Assembly (NCBI RefSeq): GCF_947504105.1
Contig: NZ_CANNGP010000012.1
Coordinates: 1 to 64,000, forward strand
Direction: 5' to 3'
Length of the DNA: 64,000 nt
Source: an uncultured Tateyamaria sp.
GTDB taxonomy: Bacteria; Pseudomonadota; Alphaproteobacteria; Rhodobacterales; Rhodobacteraceae
The notes beneath the pieces are model-generated. The model saw only the letters and a program-made list of their open reading frames with translations, ran no database searches and was not told the origin of the DNA. A program made the translations under genes and the position numbers. Positions 59,748-64,000 of the stretch are shown one piece after another (position 1 is the first letter of the stretch; every line of letters starts with the position of its first letter).

Positions 59748-61388
59748 TTATCCCAGCTTGACGTTGTCGATGCCCACGATCTTGTCGTAGGCCCAATAGA
59801 GCACCAGCACGGCGGCCAGCAGGATGGTTCCAAGCGCGGCGGCAAGGCCCCAGTTCAGCGATGACGAGATGTGGTAGGCGATCCGGTTCGAGATGAAGAC
59901 ACCCTTGGTCCCACCCACGATTTCGGGCGTGATGTAGTAGCCGATAGACAGGATGAAGACGAGGATGCTACCCGCGCCGATGCCTGGAACAGACTGAGGG
60001 AAGTAGACGCGCCAAAACGCGGTCCAATTGGTGGCGCCCAGTGATTTGGCGGCCCGCAGGTAGCTGGGCGGGATGGTTTGCATCACCGAATACATCGGCA
60101 GGATCATGAACGGCAGCAGGATGTGCGTCATGGCAACGATGGTGCCGAACTGGTTGTTGATCATGATCAGGCGGTCGCCGTCACCGACAAGGCCGATCCA
60201 GACCAGCACATCGTTGATCACACCTTGCTGTTGCAGCATGACTTTCCAGGCTGATGTCCGCACGAGGAGCGAGGTCCAGAATGGCAAAAGAACGAGGATC
60301 AGGAGCAGGTTCGCCTGTCGCATTGGCAGGTTGGCGAGCAGCCACGCGATGGGATAGCCCAGCGCGATGCAGGAGAAGGTGATCAGCAGCGACATCCAGA
60401 TTGTACGACCGAAGAGTTTCAGCAGGATCTGTTTGTCGTCGGGTTGCCAGGCGACCCCATCAGGCGTTTTCTGCGCATCGACAGCGTTGAGGAAATAACC
60501 TGATGTGTAGGTGCTGGAATGCGTTTGAATTGTCTTCCAGACCGTTGCTCCGGCCCAGTCTTCATCCATGTCTGCAAAGGCGGTCGCCATCGCCGGAACG
60601 GGCAGGTCAGCGGTCTGGGCCTCGGCCAGCAAGTCAGCGCCCGGTCCTGAATATGCCGAAAGGTCAGCGGTTCTGAGATCCAGCGCAAGGGCGGTTGCAA
60701 CGGCTTCCCATGGGTCGCGGGTGGCCGGGTCACGACCTTGCTGCGTGGCTGTGTAAACAGCCCACGCCGTGTAGGCCCGTGTTGTCTTGGGCAGCAGGTT
60801 GTACAGGGTCGCGTCCGGTGCAAAATTGACCTCATCACTGGCTGGTGAGCCCGTGAGGGCCGCGACACGCTTGCGCTGCAGGTCAAGCAGAGCGGTGTCG
60901 GCGTTGTCTGTGGCATTGAAGATGCCGTGCCATGTTTCGCCGTCTTTCCAAGCGTTGTTGAGCTCTTCGAGCGGTTTTTGCGTTTCCTTGCCAATGTCAT
61001 CGAGCGCGCGCCCGGATTGGCGGAACAGGGAGGAGACACCGGTCTGTTCATAGTTGAGACGCGTTCCGAGCCGTGTGTGGCGCTTGGCCTCGGCTGCGAG
61101 GAACATGTCGAAATACAGTGCTTCGTAGACGGCCTCGCTGGGCGTTTTGCCAGCGTTCGGGTCCCAGTCCGCTAATGCTTCGACCGTCATGGGAAGTGTG
61201 TTTTCGACGATCTGGTTTTCGACCGAGCGGAACAGCATTGACGCGATCGGCACGATGAATGTGATCAAGACAAAGATCAGGAGTGGCGCAATCAGCCCCA
61301 ATGCCCGCAGTTTCTGACGGCGCAGGGCGCGTGCGAGGCTGCGTTTCAGCGGGGTGCCGTCGGCGGCAAGCATTGTTGCGTCACTCAT
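59748..61388 (-). CDS. ABC transporter permease (PotB-like) with large extra periplasmic segment
   Basis: This is a 546-residue protein, whereas ordinary PotB permeases are about 280-300. TM1 is at about 30-52. Residues 53-322 are hydrophilic and mostly helical (EAVYEALYFDMFLAAEAKRH, YEQTGVSSLFRQSG, NNAWKDGETW), lying between TM1 and the permease core. From 323 the usual core begins (LFGRTIWMSLLITFSCIALGYPIAWLLA) with the EAA loop (PSYLRAAKSLGATNWTAFWRVYFPQSVPGI). The extra part would face the periplasm and could contact the binding protein. Longer permeases of this type occur in some alphaproteobacteria. It lies 2 bases after the DUF1330 gene. Confidence 0.9.
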   Translation of the reverse strand: MSDATMLAADGTPLKRSLARALRRQKLRALGLIAPLLIFVLITFIVPIASMLFRSVENQIVENTLPMTVEALADWDPNAGKTPSEAVYEALYFDMFLAAEAKRHTRLGTRLNYEQTGVSSLFRQSGRALDDIGKETQKPLEELNNAWKDGETWHGIFNATDNADTALLDLQRKRVAALTGSPASDEVNFAPDATLYNLLPKTTRAYTAWAVYTATQQGRDPATRDPWEAVATALALDLRTADLSAYSGPGADLLAEAQTADLPVPAMATAFADMDEDWAGATVWKTIQTHSSTYTSGYFLNAVDAQKTPDGVAWQPDDKQILLKLFGRTIWMSLLITFSCIALGYPIAWLLANLPMRQANLLLILVLLPFWTSLLVRTSAWKVMLQQQGVINDVLVWIGLVGDGDRLIMINNQFGTIVAMTHILLPFMILPMYSVMQTIPPSYLRAAKSLGATNWTAFWRVYFPQSVPGIGAGSILVFILSIGYYITPEIVGGTKGVFISNRIAYHISSSLNWGLAAALGTILLAAVLVLYWAYDKIVGIDNVKLG

Positions 61389-61390
61389 GG

Positions 61391-61678
61391 TCAGACCCCT
61401 TCGACCACGAGGATGGTGCTGGTGGCGGAGCGGTGACGGATCTTGGCAACGTCCTGATATTCCGGGTCATTATAGGCGTCGAGCGCTGCTTGGTATGACG
61501 GGAATTCGAAGACGACATGACGGTTCTGGGTGTCACCTTCCATTACGGTGGCCTGGCCGCCGCGAACGATGGGCACAGCGCCAAGACGCAGAAGGATCGG
61601 CGTGTCCTTTTTGATGTACTCTTTGTACGCCTCAGGATCGTTCACGGTGATGTGGCCGATGATGTAACCTTTGGGCAT
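61391..61678 (-). CDS. DUF1330 family protein inside the ABC transporter operon
   Basis: This 95-residue protein begins MPKGYIIGHITVNDPEAYKEY, and FEFPSYQAALDAYNDPEYQDVAKIRH and the end ILVVEGV match DUF1330, a dimeric ferredoxin-like alpha/beta barrel fold. Its function is not known. It is tightly spaced with the PotB-like permease (2 bases) and follows two stem-loops after the binding-protein gene, so it is a genuine operon member. It may act on the transported compound rather than in transport itself. Confidence 0.88.
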   Translation of the reverse strand: MPKGYIIGHITVNDPEAYKEYIKKDTPILLRLGAVPIVRGGQATVMEGDTQNRHVVFEFPSYQAALDAYNDPEYQDVAKIRHRSATSTILVVEGV

Positions 61679-61698
61679 TGTCCGTCCCCCTTGGTGGT

Positions 61699-61760
61699 GC
61701 AAGGCGGGGACACCCCCGCCTTGCGATTGTTATGTAGCAGGGCGGAGCGAACTCCGCCTT
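61699..61760 (-). promoter_or_regulatory. Two tandem stem-loops after the binding-protein gene
   Basis: GCAAGGCGGGG (61699-61709) pairs perfectly with CCCCGCCTTGC (61714-61724), with a four-base loop. AGGGCGGAG (61739-61747) pairs with CTCCGCCTT (61752-61760) with one wobble and loop CGAA. No T-run follows. They lie directly after the binding-protein stop and before the DUF1330 and permease genes, so they probably act as an mRNA stabiliser and partial attenuator. Confidence 0.7.
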
Positions 61761-61766
61761 ACCCGC

Positions 61767-62876
61767 TTATTGTGCCAGCCACGCCTGGAATTTGGCGTCG
61801 ATGTCGTCGCGGTAGTCCGCCCAGAACTCGTAGTTGTAGAGGAACGTGTTCTGCGCGTTGTTGGGGTCGGTTGGCATGTGTGGTGCCATGTCGATGCCCA
61901 GTTCCGCGTGTTGACCAACCAGCGGTGCCGAGGACGCGCGTGCAGGGCCGTACGAGATGTACTTGGCCTGGTCTGCCAGACGCTGTGTGTCGGTTGCGAA
62001 CTTGATGAAGTCACGCGCACGTGCTTCCCGCTCGGGGCTCAGGCCTGTTGGAATGATCCAACCGTCAAGGTCGAACACCTGCGCGTCCCACAGCATACCA
62101 ATCGGCTGCTTCTGCTCTTCGATGGCTGCGAACAGGCGACCGTTATAGGTCGAACCCATCACTACTTCGCCATCTGCCAGCAGTTGCGGCGTGTCGGCAC
62201 CCGCGGACCACCAGATCACGTCGTCCTTGATGGTTGCCAGCTTGTCGAGTGCCTGCTGTTGGCCATCATCAGTGGCCAGAACGTCATAGACGTCGTCCTT
62301 GGCCACACCGTCACAGAGCAGCGCCCATTCCATGTTGTTGATCGGACGTTTTTCCAGCGACCGCTTGCCGGGGTACGCTTCGGTGTCGAAGACAGCGCAA
62401 ACGCTTGTAGGCGCTGTGTCGCCAACCAGGTCGGTGCGGTAGCCAAAGGTCGTGGAGTATACGATCTGCGGAATGAAGCAGTCGCTGACCAGCAGATCAC
62501 CGAAATCATCGGCGGCGGAAGTGCCATCTGGTGCGGCAGCCAAGTCTTCGTCCGGGTCGATTTCCAGCGCCAGACCTTCGTCGCACAAGCGGATCGCGTC
62601 GGCGGCGACAACGTCAACGACGTCCCATGTGACGCTGCCCGCTTCGTTCATGGCGCGCAGTTTCGCCACGGCCTCGGCCGAGCTTTCGTCCCACACGGCG
62701 CTGACACCATCGTTCATTTCCAGATAAGGCGCGACATAGGCATTTTGCTGGCTGGACTGGTATGCACCGCCCCAGCTGACAAGAGTCATGTCGCTGGCCA
62801 TGTGGCCGTCGGCGAATGCCGTGCCTGACGCAAGCGTCAAAGCAGTTGTGGCAAGTAGGGTCTTGGTGAGTTTCAT
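61767..62876 (-). CDS. ABC transporter periplasmic substrate-binding protein (PotD-like)
   Basis: This 369-residue protein has a signal peptide (MKLTKTLLATTALTLASGTAFA) followed by DGHMASDMTLVSWGGAYQSSQQ, the start typical of spermidine/putrescine-type (SBP_bac) binding proteins. Other features are VTWDVVDVVAADAIRLCDEG, the KRPINNMEWAL block, and LDGWIIPTGL. It binds a substrate in the periplasm, probably a polyamine or similar cation; the precise ligand is unknown. It lies 81 bases after the ATPase gene, and its own strong signal and downstream hairpins suggest high expression. Confidence 0.92.
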   Translation of the reverse strand: MKLTKTLLATTALTLASGTAFADGHMASDMTLVSWGGAYQSSQQNAYVAPYLEMNDGVSAVWDESSAEAVAKLRAMNEAGSVTWDVVDVVAADAIRLCDEGLALEIDPDEDLAAAPDGTSAADDFGDLLVSDCFIPQIVYSTTFGYRTDLVGDTAPTSVCAVFDTEAYPGKRSLEKRPINNMEWALLCDGVAKDDVYDVLATDDGQQQALDKLATIKDDVIWWSAGADTPQLLADGEVVMGSTYNGRLFAAIEEQKQPIGMLWDAQVFDLDGWIIPTGLSPEREARARDFIKFATDTQRLADQAKYISYGPARASSAPLVGQHAELGIDMAPHMPTDPNNAQNTFLYNYEFWADYRDDIDAKFQAWLAQ

Positions 62877-62957
62877 GAACTTACTCCCATTGTTAACGCC
62901 CGTTTGAATTTTGCGAAGGCCGGACCACGGGCGTCGCCCTGGCCTTCTTCTCTTTGC

Positions 62958-64000
62958 TCAGGCGTCAAGCGCCCGGCAATCCTGTGGCAACCACCCGATG
63001 TCGATCTGGGTGCCCGGTGTCAGGCGCACCTGATCGGGGGCGTTGCGTGTCTTGATGACGAAATCGTCGTTTCCGGCGACGCGCAGTCGCGTACGGAAGA
63101 TATCGCCCATGTAGATGAACTCGAGCACCTCAGCCTTGAGTGTATGCGCATCGGGGCTGAGACGTTCCTTGTTCATCTCGACCCGTTCAGGCCGGATCGA
63201 AACGCGGGTGCGCTGGCCAACTTCAGATACGTTTATCGGCTTTGCATCGATGATTTCACCATCGTCGAGCGTCACTTCGCACTGGTCGCCGGTGATCTTG
63301 CTAATCGTGCCCATCAGCGTGTTGTTTTCGCCGATGAACTGCGCAACGAAACTGTTTTCGGGCTCTTCGTAAAGTTGGTCTGGCGGTGCGAGTTGTTGAA
63401 TGCGGCCATCGTCGAAGACAGCGACGCGGTCGGACATCGTCAAAGCTTCGGTCTGGTCGTGCGTTACATAAACCGTAGTGATACCCAGATCGTGCGCCAG
63501 ACGCGTTACTTCGAATTGCAGCGTTTCGCGCAGTTGTTTGTCGAGCGCGCCAAGCGGTTCGTCCATCAGCACCAATTCAGGTTCAAATACCAACGCGCGG
63601 GATAGCGCGATCCGTTGCTGTTGGCCGCCAGACAGTTGCGCCGGGCGACGGCCTGCAAAGTCCTGCATCTGCACCATGCCAAGCGCGCGCATGATTTTTT
63701 CCTCGCGCTCGGATTTGCCGATCTTGCGTACTTCGAGTGGGAAACTAAGGTTCTCAGCGACCGTCATGTGCGGGAACAGGGCATAGTTTTGGAACACCAT
63801 CCCGATCCCGCGCTTGTGCGGCGGAATATTGTTAATGGGTTTCCCACCCAGCTTGATCTCGCCATGGGTGGCTGTTTCAAACCCGGCCAGCATCATCAGG
63901 CAGGTCGTCTTGCCTGAACCCGACGGTCCGAGCATCGTCAGAAACTCGCCCTTGGGCATTGAGAGGTTGAGATCTTTGACGACGAGGATTTCGCCATCAT
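62958..64000 (-). CDS. ABC transporter ATP-binding protein (PotA-like), partial
   Basis: The frame runs in from the right edge (DGEILVVKDLNLS, then MPKGEFLTMLGPSGSGKTT). Walker A is GPSGSGKT, the Q-loop is VFQNYALFPHMTV, the signature is LSGGQQQR, Walker B is LVLMDEPLGALD and the switch His is in YVTHDQTEA. The C-terminal regulatory OB (TOBE) region has VSIRPERVEM. About 347 residues are visible; the true start lies outside the window. It powers the PotBC-like permease pair. Confidence 0.95.
   Translation of the reverse strand, partial: DGEILVVKDLNLSMPKGEFLTMLGPSGSGKTTCLMMLAGFETATHGEIKLGGKPINNIPPHKRGIGMVFQNYALFPHMTVAENLSFPLEVRKIGKSEREEKIMRALGMVQMQDFAGRRPAQLSGGQQQRIALSRALVFEPELVLMDEPLGALDKQLRETLQFEVTRLAHDLGITTVYVTHDQTEALTMSDRVAVFDDGRIQQLAPPDQLYEEPENSFVAQFIGENNTLMGTISKITGDQCEVTLDDGEIIDAKPINVSEVGQRTRVSIRPERVEMNKERLSPDAHTLKAEVLEFIYMGDIFRTRLRVAGNDDFVIKTRNAPDQVRLTPGTQIDIGWLPQDCRALDA

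Noticed and set aside
1-64000. Search for a CRISPR array, prophage, complete IS element or rRNA operon
   Set aside because: No regularly spaced repeats, integrase, transposase or rRNA-like sequence seen by eye.

Overview
The window looks like chromosome of an alphaproteobacterium, most likely a Roseobacter-group member of the Rhodobacterales. This is inferred from gene content and style, not from a marker-gene search: high GC, very compact ATGA-overlapped operons, a TAXI-type TRAP transporter with a fused permease, paired Hint-domain surface or secreted proteins, gltD/gltB separated by two GFA-family genes, and GC-rich stem-loops of a kind I associate with this group. There is no phage, CRISPR array, complete insertion sequence or rRNA operon. 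One tRNA gene, tRNA-Leu(CAG), is present.

Layout. 1-2.3 kb: an odd chimeric reading frame (SnoaL-like start joined to the tail of a heavy-metal P-type ATPase) runs off the left edge, then a LysR regulator broken by a frameshift, then a TauE/SafE permease. 2.3-8.5 kb: a GST, then a minus-strand cluster encoding a four-subunit succinate dehydrogenase/fumarate reductase-like complex and a two-subunit class I fumarase with an atypical short SDR gene between the fumarase subunits. 8.6-13.9 kb (+): nitroreductase, TAXI solute-binding protein, fused TRAP permease and UspA protein. 14-17 kb (-): a 1009-residue exported six-haem cytochrome with a P460-like N-terminal region. 17.3-26.9 kb: tRNA-Leu, an NDUFA9-like protein, uppP, gltD, two GFA proteins, gltB and a small HTH-like protein. 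27-32.3 kb (+): SGNH hydrolase, mtgA, GST, queG and a lone hydantoinase-A-like protein. 32.3-33.9 kb: msrA/msrB and an exported glutathione peroxidase-like protein. 33.9-40 kb (-): an exopolysaccharide/capsule cluster. 40-44.2 kb: a GlxA-type regulator, thioredoxin-like protein, EamA permease, DUF3179 protein and HU. 44.3-48.5 kb: AMP nucleosidase plus adenine deaminase, then a class II aldolase. 48.5-51.2 kb (-): two coupled Hint-domain genes. 51.4-57.3 kb: dapE-GNAT-DUF2064-rnr, then a GST divergent from a WYL regulator. 57.4-58.8 kb: an MltB-like transglycosylase. 58.9-64 kb (-): a PotABCD-like ABC transporter operon with a DUF1330 gene inside it, cut by the right edge.

How the genes work together. 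The SDH-like and fumarase genes form a coherent succinate-fumarate-malate module. Both solute-binding-protein genes (TAXI and ABC) are followed by strong intergenic stem-loops before the permease genes, a layout that usually lets the binding protein be made in excess. Amn and Ade together convert AMP to ribose-5-phosphate and hypoxanthine. The most interesting loci are the SDH/fumarase/SDR cluster (the flavoprotein lacks the FAD-linking His and the SDR lacks the Tyr/Lys pair), the P460-like/multihaem cytochrome, the Hint pair (one with Ser at the Cys position), and the PotB-like permease with about 220 extra residues. None of these proves a wholly new system; each is a specific, checkable oddity.
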